Shown: in pieces, positions 16,849 through 24,611 of the stretch
Position numbering within the stretch: position 1 is the first letter of the stretch
Layout of the letters: every line of letters begins with the position of its first letter
Assembly (NCBI GenBank): GCA_031082225.1
Contig: JAVHLG010000037.1
Span: 1 to 36,671, forward strand
Length of the DNA: 36,671 nt
Reading direction: 5' to 3'
DNA from: Desulfovibrionaceae bacterium
Lineage (GTDB): Bacteria; Desulfobacterota; Desulfovibrionia; Desulfovibrionales; Desulfovibrionaceae
Program-made: the position numbers and the translations under genes
The notes under the pieces: generated by a model
What the model was told of the DNA's origin: nothing
Seen by the model: only the letters and a program-made list of their open reading frames with translations
Databases searched by the model: none

Positions 16849-18348
16849 ATGAAAGTCACCTCCAGAGGAACCCTCCTGGCCGTCGTCGGTGCAACCCTGC
16901 TCCTGTCCGTCGTTTCCTTCCCCGTCCGAGAATCTGTCGTATCCGGAAGCGACGCGACTCCTTTGGCGATGCCCCAGGAACCCGCGTCAACCGATACGGG
17001 AGCCATGCCGCGGCAAGACCCAGCGCCCCACGAACGGTCAACCGCAACCACGCGGGGGGCTGTGGCGGAAAGACTGCACATCGCAGACCTTGTCTACCAG
17101 GGGGCGTTTCGTCTGCCCGGTCAGTTCAACTGGGGGGCCCTTGGCCTCACGTACTATCCCCCCGGGGACGGCGGACGCGGCAGCCTTTTGGTCACCGGGT
17201 TTCAAGCCCCGTTCGATCCGGATCACCCCGGGGAGACGTGCTGGGATCCCGCATGGGACTGTTATGCGCACTATGGACAGATCACGATACCGGCCCCTGT
17301 TGTCCGGAACAACTGGGAGGATTTGCCGCAGGCCATGTTGCTGGGGACGATGCTCCCCTTTGACCAGGGGTTGGCGGCCACGGTTCACCGGGAGTACGTC
17401 TCCGTCAGCGGCATGGAATACGTTCCCCGGAGCGGTTCCCAGACCCAGGACAAAATCTACGGCTCCCTCGAAGTCTGGTATGCGGAGGGCGTCTTTGGCG
17501 AGGCATCGTTCCCGACAGTCTGGATGGCCAATCTGGACGGGACGCAAGCGCGGGGGATGTTCCATGTCGGGCCGGACAGCACGCCCTATCACGGCCGCAA
17601 AATGGGCTCGTATCTTTTCACGGTTCCACAGTGGTACGCCACACGCTATCTTGGCGGACGACGTCTGGTGACCGGACGCTCCCGGGGAACGCCAGCCTCC
17701 ATGGAGCCCCTCACCACCAGCGGCGGCTCCCAGGGGCCCACCCTGTTTGCCTTCCATCCCTTCGCCAGCGACACCCCTTCAGGGAATCTCGACGCCCTTC
17801 CCCTGCTCTACTACCAGGTGAAATTTCCCGGATGCGCCGGTCCCAACGTCGGCGATCCGGCGGCCTGCGACTATCCGGGCTTCACCATGTGCGACGACTG
17901 GGGCGGAGCATCCTTTGTGGACAATGGATCCCGCCGATCAATCATGATCCTTGGCCTCAAGGGCTTGGGAAACAACTGCTACGACGAGCCTCCAATACAG
18001 TGCCATGACCCGTGCGGCGACACCCACGGATATCACTGCCACCCCTATGAGCGACAGGTGCTCCTGTATGACGTGCATGCCTTGGGAGAGATCGCCCAGG
18101 GACGTCGCGATCCCTGGGAGGTGCTGCCGTATGCCGTGTGGCGTCCCCAGGAATTTTACCTCTCTGATACGATATGCGGGAATACCGGAGGAATGGCGTT
18201 CGACCAACAGGGCGGCCGCCTTTTTATGGTGGAAAGAGGTTTGGGAGGAGATACGAACGCCGCCGTGATCCATGTATGGCGCGTCCCATACGAAAATCCC
18301 GGATCATCCGTCCCAGCTTCGACATTGTTACTCATGCAGCAGGAGTAA
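16849..18348 (+). CDS. Secreted Cys-rich protein of unknown function
   Basis: A 499-residue protein I do not recognise. It begins with a signal peptide or anchor (LLAVVGATLLLSVVSF, about residues 9-24) and a Pro/Thr/Ala-rich linker (about 30-75). A large domain follows, rich in Gly, Trp, Tyr and aromatic turns, starting at LHIADLVYQGAFRLPGQ. Cysteines cluster in CWDPAWDC, CAGPNVGDPAACDYPGFTMC and CYDEPPIQCHDPCGDTHGYH, suggesting disulfides or a metal site; none fits a haem CxxCH. Repeated hydrophobic-Gly strands suggest a beta-propeller-like fold, which is inference. ATG at 16849 with AAGGGG upstream. It stands alone in the accessory region beside mobile elements, so it may be acquired. Confidence 0.75.
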   Translation: MKVTSRGTLLAVVGATLLLSVVSFPVRESVVSGSDATPLAMPQEPASTDTGAMPRQDPAPHERSTATTRGAVAERLHIADLVYQGAFRLPGQFNWGALGLTYYPPGDGGRGSLLVTGFQAPFDPDHPGETCWDPAWDCYAHYGQITIPAPVVRNNWEDLPQAMLLGTMLPFDQGLAATVHREYVSVSGMEYVPRSGSQTQDKIYGSLEVWYAEGVFGEASFPTVWMANLDGTQARGMFHVGPDSTPYHGRKMGSYLFTVPQWYATRYLGGRRLVTGRSRGTPASMEPLTTSGGSQGPTLFAFHPFASDTPSGNLDALPLLYYQVKFPGCAGPNVGDPAACDYPGFTMCDDWGGASFVDNGSRRSIMILGLKGLGNNCYDEPPIQCHDPCGDTHGYHCHPYERQVLLYDVHALGEIAQGRRDPWEVLPYAVWRPQEFYLSDTICGNTGGMAFDQQGGRLFMVERGLGGDTNAAVIHVWRVPYENPGSSVPASTLLLMQQE

Positions 18349-18398
18349 GGACTCTTGAGAACATGAAACCGGAAACCCGTGCAAACGGTCATGCGGGA

Positions 18399-18414
18399 GC
18401 ATCGAAAGCGATGC
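18399..18414 (+). terminator. Hairpin after the secreted-protein gene
   Basis: GCATCG-AAAG-CGATGC followed by CTTTCAATAATTCT, 50 nt after the stop codon. The stem is six base pairs and the T-content downstream is modest, so it is a plausible but not strong intrinsic terminator. Confidence 0.4.
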
Positions 18415-18550
18415 CTTTCAATAATTCTCCATGCCGTGCACAAAAACGTCCGCACAACGTTCAACACCTGCCTCAAGGCAAACGTCCGGCCGATGGCGAT
18501 CCGGCCTGGGCATCAGGCGTCGCCCCGCACCAGGCCATACCGGCGGCCGA

Positions 18551-18662
18551 GTGTCGCGTTCCGCAAATAGCAGGATATTATGTTTCAGTCGTGGCTACTG
18601 GCAATGGCATAAACACTGCTTTCGGCCAAACGAAGCGCATGCTTATTTGCGGAACATGACAC
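18551..18662. mobile_element. MITE-like 112-bp element with terminal inverted repeats
   Basis: The left end (18551-18572) reads GTGTC-GC-GTTCCGCAAATA-GCA; the reverse complement of the right end (18640-18662) reads GTGTC-AT-GTTCCGCAAATAAGCA. They match except for a 2-nt centre and one extra A. The dinucleotide GA lies outside both ends. The inner 67 nt code for nothing evident. This fits a miniature inverted-repeat element or an IS remnant; a large hairpin with a regulatory role is the alternative. Confidence 0.5.
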
Positions 18663-18689
18663 GAAGTCGTCCGGTCACGTGTTCAATCT

Positions 18690-20030
18690 GGTTCTTCTGG
18701 GAATTCCGGGAAGGAAAAGTGATTTGAGACAACGGTAACTCTCCGATATCTCGAAGGTTGCGAAGCCAAACGAGATTAAAGGAGAGCACCGTTGTCCGGA
18801 TCAGAGATTACCCGGCTTCTGGGCGGCTGGGAAGGATATCGTATCGGGACGGTCCAGCGTTTCGAGGCTGGCGAGAAAGGGCTGCAAGCCGAAGTCTGGA
18901 TCGAGCTTTTGCCGCTCAAGCGCAGACGGATGCGTTGCAGCGGGTGCGGAAGACTCGTGAGCAAGGTCCACGATATCGAGGAGCGGTGGATTCGCGACCT
19001 GCCACTTCTGGACGCGGCAACGTGGCTTCTGGTCTGGCACCGCAGGGTTCGTTGCCCGGATTGCGGGGCAAAGCTTGAGGAGTTGCCTTGGGTTGGGCGC
19101 TACTCGCGAGTGACCAAGCGCTTGGCCGAAAGCATCGGCAGGTTGTGCGAGGTGGCTTCCATCAAGCATGTGGCCTCGTTCTTCGACATGAGCTGGTGGG
19201 CGGTCAAGGCCGTGGACAAGCAATACCTTGCTGAAAAGCTCGGACCTCCAGAGGTGAGCAACGTGAGCGCCATCGCCATGGACGAGTTCGCCATCCAGAA
19301 GGGACATCGCTACGCCACGGTAATCGTGGAGCCTTATATCAAACGCGTGCTCTGGGTCGGCCGGGGCCGAAGCCGCGAAAGCATCCGGCCGTTCTTTGAA
19401 CTGCTTGGCCCGGAAGGCTGTCAAGCCATCAAGGCCGTGGCCATGGACATGAACGGCGCTTACGAGGCGGAGGTCCGGGCTTGGTGCCCCGACGCTGCAA
19501 TCGTCTACGACCTGTTCCATGCGGTCATGAAGTACGGCCGCGAAGTCATCGATCCGGTCCGCCGCGCCGAAGCCAAACGTGCCGAGGGTGACAGGCAGGC
19601 GTGCAAGGTGATTAAGGGCTCGCGCTGGCTACTGCTGCGAAACAAGCGAAACATCGAGAACCAGGACGACAGGATCAGGCTCTATGATCTGCTCGAAGCC
19701 AACCGGAACTTGATGAAAGTCTATGTGCTTAAGGAGGATATGAAGCAGCTCTGGGACTTTCGCTACCCGAAAGCGGCTAAACGCTTCTGGAAGGACTGGT
19801 ACCGACGGGCTATGCAAAGCGGGATCGAGCCGCTACGCCGCTTCGCCAAAAGACTCAAGCCCTACGTACCAGGCATCGTGGCCCACTGCCGCCATCGGCT
19901 GCACACCAGTCTCCTGGAAGGGATCAACAACAAGATCAAGGTGATCAAACGGATGGCCTACGGCTTCAGGGACGACGCCTACTTCTTCCTCAAAATCAGG
20001 GCTGCTTTTCCCGGAATTCCGCGATGAACC
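18690..20030 (+). mobile_element. ISL3-family insertion sequence
   Basis: A 1341-bp element bounded by inverted repeats. The left end reads GGTTCTTCTGGGAATTCCGG and the reverse complement of the right end reads GGTTCATCGCGGAATTCCGG, both continuing GAA. It carries one transposase gene of the ISL3 family. That family normally makes 8-bp target duplications, but the flanks (TTCAATCT on the left, AAAAAAGA on the right) do not match. The right end abuts the T-run of a minus-strand terminator. Confidence 0.88.
18792..20027 (+). CDS. ISL3-family transposase
   Basis: DDE-type transposase of 411 residues. The N-terminus has an ISL3 zinc-finger pair (CSGCGRLVSKVHD and CPDCGAKLEELPW), then a helix-turn-helix region, then the catalytic domain. 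Acidic landmarks are VSAIAMDEFAIQKGHRYAT, AVAMDMNGAYEAEV and, near the end, HTSLLEGINNKIKVIKRMAYG with the catalytic Glu. It starts with TTG at 18792, supported by AAGGAG 7-8 nt upstream; no ATG start fits. The length and motifs are complete, so the element may still be active. The stop lies inside the right terminal repeat. Confidence 0.92.
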   Translation: MSGSEITRLLGGWEGYRIGTVQRFEAGEKGLQAEVWIELLPLKRRRMRCSGCGRLVSKVHDIEERWIRDLPLLDAATWLLVWHRRVRCPDCGAKLEELPWVGRYSRVTKRLAESIGRLCEVASIKHVASFFDMSWWAVKAVDKQYLAEKLGPPEVSNVSAIAMDEFAIQKGHRYATVIVEPYIKRVLWVGRGRSRESIRPFFELLGPEGCQAIKAVAMDMNGAYEAEVRAWCPDAAIVYDLFHAVMKYGREVIDPVRRAEAKRAEGDRQACKVIKGSRWLLLRNKRNIENQDDRIRLYDLLEANRNLMKVYVLKEDMKQLWDFRYPKAAKRFWKDWYRRAMQSGIEPLRRFAKRLKPYVPGIVAHCRHRLHTSLLEGINNKIKVIKRMAYGFRDDAYFFLKIRAAFPGIPR

Positions 20031-20060
20031 AAAAAAGAGGGGCACCGTTTCGATGCCCCT
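20031..20060 (-). terminator. Rho-independent terminator of the rimI-pgk-tpiA-secG-tRNA unit
   Basis: On the minus strand AGGGGCA (20060-20054), a 9-nt loop and TGCCCCT (20044-20038) are followed by C and six T (20036-20031). This is a textbook intrinsic terminator about 125 nt past the tRNA-Leu 3' end. The T-run touches the ISL3 right end at 20030. Confidence 0.8.
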
Positions 20061-20185
20061 AAATGTGTCCCCAAAAAACGTGGATGTCAACGTACTCTAC
20101 CGGATGAAGGTGGACTATCGTTTGTCCATCTTCCTATGTTTTCCGGGGGTTTATGGACCTCTTTGGACCTCCCCGGATCATCAAC

Positions 20186-20271
20186 TGGTGCCGAAGGGGG
20201 GACTCGAACCCCCACGAGCATGGCTCACCACCCCCTCAAGATGGCGTGTCTACCAGTTCCACCACTTCGGC
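20186..20271 (-). tRNA. tRNA-Leu (anticodon GAG)
   Basis: Read on the minus strand, the 86-nt sequence folds as a class II tRNA. The acceptor stem is GCCGAAG/CTTCGGC. The anticodon stem CCATC/GGTGG carries loop TTGAGGG, giving anticodon GAG, which decodes CUC/CUU. There is a long variable arm (GAGC/GCTC) and a T arm GGGGG-TTCGAGT-CCCCC. The 3' CCA is encoded at 20188-20186. It lies 13 nt after the secG stop, so it is probably processed from the same transcript. Confidence 0.95.
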
Positions 20272-20284
20272 ATGATACGCGGGC

Positions 20285-20761
20285 TTACTGCCCGGCTGGT
20301 TTCTCCGTGCCCGGCTGGGCGGCCACAGCGGCGGCAGGCGCATTTCCGTCCGTCTTCTCAGTCCCGGCCGAGGGGGCCGGGGCGGCGGGAGGCGCCGTTT
20401 CTTCGAATTTCACAGGGCCTGAACCCTCTTGCTTGGACTCGGCGGGCTTGGCCGCATCCGTCCCGGGCGCTGTCTGGGGAGCCGCAGGCTCCTCGATCTG
20501 GACCCCGGTCATCACCGATGTGCCCGACCCGCGACGTTCCGCACCGGTCTGGACGTTGTAGACCAGGGAGGTGATGAGGAAGATGGCCCCGAAAACGGCC
20601 GTCAGCTTCACCAGAAGGCCCCCGGCGCCGGAACTGCCGAACACCGACTGGCTGCCGCCCCCGAAGATCACCCCCATGCCTTCCTTGCCCGACTGGAGGA
20701 GCACCAGGATGATGAGCCCGACGCAGATGAGAATATGAATGGTGACGATAAGCGTTGTCAA
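20285..20761 (-). CDS. secG: Preprotein translocase subunit SecG
   Basis: Inner-membrane subunit of the SecYEG export channel. The 158-residue protein has the family hallmarks: a first membrane helix (IHILICVGLIILVLLQ), then GKEGMGVIFGGGSQSVFGSS, then a second helix (VKLTAVFGAIFLITSLVYN). The C-terminal half (about residues 75-158) is a Pro/Ala/Glu-rich tail that is longer than in many SecG proteins and of unknown use. It follows tpiA by 41 nt and precedes tRNA-Leu. Confidence 0.93.
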   Translation of the reverse strand: MTTLIVTIHILICVGLIILVLLQSGKEGMGVIFGGGSQSVFGSSGAGGLLVKLTAVFGAIFLITSLVYNVQTGAERRGSGTSVMTGVQIEEPAAPQTAPGTDAAKPAESKQEGSGPVKFEETAPPAAPAPSAGTEKTDGNAPAAAVAAQPGTEKPAGQ

Positions 20762-20802
20762 ACTAATTTTTCCCGTTTTTTCGCCGGGTTGTTTTCCCGG
20801 GG

Positions 20803-21558
20803 TTAGGCCAGGGCGATGGCCGCGAAACTCTCAGCCCGAAGGCTTGCGCCACCTACCAGCACTCCGTCCACGTTGTCAATGCCGATTATTTCCCCGCAGT
20901 TGTCCGGCTTGACGCTTCCACCGTACAAAATCCTGATTTCCTTGGCTTTCTCGCCGTAACGCACGTTCAGCAATTCCCGCACGATGCCATGCGCCTCGGC
21001 GATGTCCGAGGGACCGGCGGTCAGCCCCGTGCCGATGGCCCACACCGGTTCATAGGCCACCACCAGGGCGGAAATATCCGCATCCGGGGCGATTTCCGAA
21101 AGTCCCGCCTCCATCTGGCGGGTCAAAACCTGACGCAGTTCCCCGGCCTTGCGCTGTTCGATCTTCTCGCCCACGCATAAGACCATGGACAGGCCCGCCG
21201 CCAGCCCGAAGGCCACCTTGCGGCCGACAAATTCGTCGGATTCGCCCAGGATGTGGCGGCGCTCGGAATGTCCGGCCAGGGCATAGGCGCAGCCCGCGTC
21301 CAAAAGCATGTCCGGGGCGATCTCCCCGGTGAAGGCCCCCTGGGCCGCAGGGTAGAAGTTCTGCGCACCGAGAAACACCCCCGGGGCGGAAAAGATCTCG
21401 TCGGCCACGGCAAAAAGCGACGTGAAGGGCGCAATGAGCAGCACCTCGCGATCCTCCGGAAGCCGCCCGGCGATCAGTTCCGTCAAAAGGCGGGCCGTTT
21501 CCACGGCCTCGGCCCGGGTCTTGTACATCTTCCAGTTGGCGGCCATGAGTTTTTTCAT
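20803..21558 (-). CDS. tpiA: Triosephosphate isomerase
   Basis: Cytosolic glycolytic/gluconeogenic enzyme interconverting dihydroxyacetone phosphate and glyceraldehyde 3-phosphate. The 251-residue protein shows the N-terminal catalytic Asn-Lys (NWKMYKT), catalytic His in AGHSERR, catalytic Glu in AYEPVWAIGTG, and the phosphate-binding YGGSVKPDNC and VDGVLVGGASL. The length is standard. It starts 4 nt after the pgk stop, so the two glycolytic genes are almost certainly co-translated. Confidence 0.96.
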   Translation of the reverse strand: MKKLMAANWKMYKTRAEAVETARLLTELIAGRLPEDREVLLIAPFTSLFAVADEIFSAPGVFLGAQNFYPAAQGAFTGEIAPDMLLDAGCAYALAGHSERRHILGESDEFVGRKVAFGLAAGLSMVLCVGEKIEQRKAGELRQVLTRQMEAGLSEIAPDADISALVVAYEPVWAIGTGLTAGPSDIAEAHGIVRELLNVRYGEKAKEIRILYGGSVKPDNCGEIIGIDNVDGVLVGGASLRAESFAAIALA

Positions 21559-21562
21559 CGCG

Positions 21563-22759
21563 CTAGCACTCCTTGAGGGCTTTGAAGGCAGGCAGTTCCT
21601 TGCCCTCCAGAAATTCCATGGAGGCCCCGCCGCCGGTGGAAATAAACGTCATCCTGTCCGCAAGGCCCGCCTTGTGCACCACCACGTCCGTGTCCCCGCC
21701 GCCCACCACGGTCACGGCGTCGAGGTCGGCCAGGGCCCGGGCCACAGACAGCGACCCCTCGGCGAAATCCGGATTCTCGAAGGCCCCCATGGGGCCGTTC
21801 CAGAGCACGGTCCTGGCCGGGGCCAGAACCTGGGCGAACAGCCGCGAGGTGGTCGGCCCGATGTCCAGGATCATGCCCTCGGCCGGGATGTCCTGATAGG
21901 GAAACACCCCGGCGGGCCTCATCTCGGCCAGGGGCTTGCCCGCGTCCATGGAAACGGCGAAGTCCACGGGCAGGTAGACGCTCACCTTGCGATCCTTGGC
22001 CAGGGCCAGGATGCTTTTGGCCTCGTCGTACAGGTCCGGCTCCACCAGCGAGACGCCCACGCCAAATCCCAGGGCGGCCACGAAGGTGTTGGCCATGGCC
22101 CCACCGATGACCATGCGGTCCACCTTGGCCAACAAATTTTTCAGCACCCCGAGTTTGGAGGATACCTTGGCCCCGCCGGACACGGCCACAAAGGGCCGGG
22201 CCGGATTCTCCATGGTCTTTCCGAGGTATTCCCACTCTCTTTTGAGCAGAAACCCGGCGCAGGCGGCCTTGGCGTATTTCGGGAAGCCCACCATGGAGGC
22301 GTGGGGCCGGTGGGCCGTTCCGAAGGCGTCGTTGACGAAGATGTCGCCATAGGCCGCCATGGCCTTGGCGAATTCCGGATCGTTTTTCTCCTCGCCGTCG
22401 TGGAAGCGCAGGTTCTCCAGCATGAGCACCTCGCCGGGCGCCAGCGCCGCCACCATCTTCTCCACCTCCGGGCCGACGCAGTCCGGGGCCATGGCCACGG
22501 GACGCCCGATCAGTTCGGAGAGGCGTTTCGCGGCCGGGGCCAGGGAGAATTTCGGATCGGGTTTGCCCTTGGCCTTGCCCAGATGCGAGCACATGACCAG
22601 GGACGCCCCCTTGTCCAGGGCGTGGCGCACCGTGGGCAGGCTGGCCCGGATGCGCAGGTCGTCGGTGATGTGTCCGCCGTCCAGGGGAACATTATAATCC
22701 ACGCGAAGCAAAATCCGTTTTCCGGAGATGTCCATTTCATCGAGAAACTTCATGCTCAT
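21563..22759 (-). CDS. pgk: Phosphoglycerate kinase
   Basis: Cytosolic enzyme transferring phosphate between 1,3-bisphosphoglycerate and ADP. From ATG 22759 the product is 398 residues, the usual length. It shows RVDYNVPLDGGHITDDLRI (substrate-binding N-domain), MCSHLGKAKGKPD, ENLRFHDGEEKNDPEFAKAM, and the nucleotide-binding C-domain ending GGGDTDVVVHKAGL then ISTGGGASMEFLEG. AAGGAG lies 5 nt before the ATG, so it can be translated independently. However, the same frame is open back through rimI to 23278 with no stop, so a RimI-Pgk fusion is possible on paper. Confidence 0.95.
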   Translation of the reverse strand: MSMKFLDEMDISGKRILLRVDYNVPLDGGHITDDLRIRASLPTVRHALDKGASLVMCSHLGKAKGKPDPKFSLAPAAKRLSELIGRPVAMAPDCVGPEVEKMVAALAPGEVLMLENLRFHDGEEKNDPEFAKAMAAYGDIFVNDAFGTAHRPHASMVGFPKYAKAACAGFLLKREWEYLGKTMENPARPFVAVSGGAKVSSKLGVLKNLLAKVDRMVIGGAMANTFVAALGFGVGVSLVEPDLYDEAKSILALAKDRKVSVYLPVDFAVSMDAGKPLAEMRPAGVFPYQDIPAEGMILDIGPTTSRLFAQVLAPARTVLWNGPMGAFENPDFAEGSLSVARALADLDAVTVVGGGDTDVVVHKAGLADRMTFISTGGGASMEFLEGKELPAFKALKEC

Positions 22760-23278
22760 GGCTGCTCCTTGCCGGTTTTTTCGCTCAGTTCCGCCTGGAT
22801 CGCCGCATGTACGCCGCAACACCAGGGCGTCTTCCCGGTTGTCCGGATAATAGGCCCGTCGCCGTCCCTGCGGTTTGAACCCGAAGCAGGCGTACAGGGC
22901 CAGGGCCGGAACATTGGAGGCGCGAACCTCCAGAAACGCATCAGTCATGCCCGTTTCACGGGCAAGATGCAACACATGTCCCAAAAGACGCCGGGCCAGG
23001 CCCTGCCGCCGATGTTCAGGCTGCACCGCGATATTGAGGATCTCCAGTTCTCCGACCACCAGGGTGGCCGTCAGATAGGCGGCAAGCCGCCCGCCGCGCT
23101 CAATGCCGCAGCACAGGAAACGGTCGCTGCCAAGGCTGGTCCGAAACTGGTCCTCGGTCCAGGGCTGGGGGAAAAACCGCCGCTCAAAGGCCGCCAGGCG
23201 CGCCGCATCCCCTGGCCCGAAAAACTGCACGGCGTCCTTTCCGGCCTCGCCACGGCCACCCTGTGCGGACATTCCCAT
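22760..23278 (-). CDS. rimI: Ribosomal protein S18 alanine N-acetyltransferase-like (RimI)
   Basis: GNAT-fold acetyltransferase, by family likely acetylating the N-terminal Ala of ribosomal protein S18. The frame shows FPQPWTEDQFRTSL, the strand ELEILNIAVQPEHR, the acetyl-CoA loop RRQGLARRLL, and LEVRASNVPALALYACFGF then RRRAYYPDNREDALVLRR, where RimI normally ends. No stop follows; the frame runs into pgk through about 18 linker residues. A 1-nt shift after LVLRR would give a helical tail (VHAAIQAELSEKTGKEQP) and a TGA at 22756 overlapping the pgk ATG, suggesting a frameshift here. ATG at 23278 is the first of two possible starts. Confidence 0.8.
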
Positions 23279-23332
23279 TTCCCCCGAAACATGTCATTGC
23301 AGCGCCGTGACAGCCAACGCCACAAGGTGTTC

Positions 23333-23869
23333 ATGAAACGACCCGCCCCGACAGCCCTCCCCGTGGAACTCGTGGAATACGTGGACGGGAGCGACCGCCC
23401 CCTGGGGGTCATGTCCCTTTCCGCCGTCCATCGCCAATCCCTGTCCCACCGCTCCGTGCTCGTTTTGCTCTACGACCTGCGTGGCAAGGTCTATCTGCAA
23501 AAACGCGCCGCCACCAAGCAGTTCTATCCCGGCCGCTACGACGTCTCCGCCTCGGGGCATGTCAAGGCCGGGGAATCGCGGCTGGAGGCGGCCCAACGCG
23601 AGCTTGACGAGGAACTGGGAATCACGGCCCGGGATATGCGGGTCGTGGCCACGGCCCCGGCCTCGCCCCTGACCGGTTACGAGTTCGTGACCCTTTTTCA
23701 CGCCGGAAAAACAGCGGACGAACCGCGCCCCAATCCCGAAGAGGTCTCCGACGGCATGTTCGTGAACCACTCGGAACTGACCTACATGGTGGAGCGCTTC
23801 CGGGAACTGCTCACCCCGGGGCTGGTGCATTTTTTCGAGCAAAACGCCGTGTTCCCGGCGGCCAAATAG
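23333..23869 (+). CDS. NUDIX hydrolase
   Basis: Predicted hydrolase of nucleoside diphosphate-linked or isoprenoid diphosphate substrates. The 178-residue protein has a complete Nudix box, GHVKAGESRLEAAQRELDEE followed by LGI. The layout (ELVEYVDGSDRPLGVMS, then YLQKRAATKQFYPGRYDVSAS) resembles YfcD/IPP-isomerase-like NUDIX proteins. Substrate is unknown. ATG at 23333 with AAGG upstream is chosen; an in-frame ATG at 23291 is also possible. The open frame extends far upstream only as antisense to rimI-pgk. Divergent from rimI by 54 nt. Confidence 0.9.
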   Translation: MKRPAPTALPVELVEYVDGSDRPLGVMSLSAVHRQSLSHRSVLVLLYDLRGKVYLQKRAATKQFYPGRYDVSASGHVKAGESRLEAAQRELDEELGITARDMRVVATAPASPLTGYEFVTLFHAGKTADEPRPNPEEVSDGMFVNHSELTYMVERFRELLTPGLVHFFEQNAVFPAAK

Positions 23870-24011
23870 CTCTGGCGCGGCGACCGTCCGGCGAACGCCC
23901 GACGCGTCTGCCCTTTCCGCTCCGCAGCGCCTTCCCTTCCCCCCAAGTGTTGCGTTCAGCAATTTCCGGTATGCTGTAAAAATCAGCAAAACCTTGAATT
24001 TATGAATTTTA

Positions 24012-24034
24012 TTTACAAAAATGGTTTTTGTAAA
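24012..24034. terminator. AT-rich perfect inverted repeat between convergent genes
   Basis: TTTACAAAAA-TGG-TTTTTGTAAA, 10-bp arms with a 3-nt loop, just past the stop of the YdcZ-type gene (minus) and 142 nt after the NUDIX gene (plus). Position favours a bidirectional terminator. The strikingly low GC of 23950-24035 resembles the island at 24483-25647. Confidence 0.45.
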
Positions 24035-24041
24035 CGCCACT

Positions 24042-24482
24042 CTAGCCCTTGATCAGAAACACCCCGGCGGCCAGAAACGCCGCGCCGATGATCCGCTGCA
24101 GGTCCAGGGGCCGCACCGGATAGCCGAGGACGCCGAAATGATCCAGGGCCAGGGAGGACACGATCTGTCCGGCGATGATCACCGAGATCATGACCCCGGC
24201 CCCGAGCTTGGGCACCAAAAGCACCGAGGCTGCCACGAAAAAGGCCCCGAAGGCCCCGCCGGTCCAATACCACCAGGGGGCGGCGGCAACGGTCTGGCCA
24301 AGGGGCAGGGGAATGCGGAACACCAGCAGGTAGGCGGCCAGGACCACCGTCCCCACCACAAAGGAGATGAACGCGGCGGCCTCGGCCCCGCCGACCATCC
24401 GCCCCAAAAGGGCGTTGATGCCCGCCTGGACTGGAATCAGGATGCCCGCCGTGAGCGCCATGAGGAGAAAAGGCCATGTCAT
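24042..24482 (-). CDS. YdcZ/DMT-type membrane permease
   Basis: A 146-residue integral membrane protein with five hydrophobic segments, matching the YdcZ family of drug/metabolite-type transporters (DUF606). Landmarks are AGILIPVQAGINALLGR, PWWYWTGGAFGAFFVAASVL and VIIAGQIVSSLALDHFGVLG. Members are half-size and probably dimerise; substrate unknown. The gene is GC-rich but its upstream region is AT-rich, so its promoter probably lies in the adjoining island (TATATTAT-like sequence near 24510 on the minus strand). No strong ribosome-binding site is seen before ATG 24482. Confidence 0.85.
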   Translation of the reverse strand: MTWPFLLMALTAGILIPVQAGINALLGRMVGGAEAAAFISFVVGTVVLAAYLLVFRIPLPLGQTVAAAPWWYWTGGAFGAFFVAASVLLVPKLGAGVMISVIIAGQIVSSLALDHFGVLGYPVRPLDLQRIIGAAFLAAGVFLIKG

Positions 24483-24544
24483 AAAATCTATACCTATACC
24501 ATGTCGATAATATATAAACTACATTTGCGATTAATTAAAAACAT

Positions 24545-24561
24545 CTGTTCGTTAAAAACAG
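24545..24561 (-). terminator. Weak terminator after the HEPN-like gene
   Basis: On the minus strand CTGTT-TTTAACG-AACAG is followed by ATGTTTTTAATT. The 5-bp stem is weak, but the T-rich tail and its place 50-70 nt after the gene's stop support termination. Confidence 0.35.
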
Positions 24562-24611
24562 GACAATATCTAGCTCATCACAATGTGAAACAAGCACGCA
24601 AATGGAACATA

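Larger units (their letters stand above)
18349..18688. other. Gene-free stretch between secreted protein and IS
   Basis: 340 nt holding a terminator-like hairpin (18399-18414) and a 112-bp inverted-repeat element (18551-18662). Small frames cross it but none has a good ribosome-binding site or recognisable product. Confidence 0.5.

Noticed and set aside
16600-20185. Integrative element at the tRNA-Leu 3' end
   Set aside because: No integrase gene and no direct repeat of the tRNA 3' end was seen, so the accessory region is not called an integrated island.
20053-20574. Plus-strand frames crossing the tRNA-Leu region
   Set aside because: They read antisense through the tRNA and secG; the peptide is a typical spurious product of a tRNA locus.
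21422-23332. Long plus-strand open frame upstream of the NUDIX gene
   Set aside because: It is antisense to tpiA, pgk and rimI; the NUDIX fold starts only after 23333.
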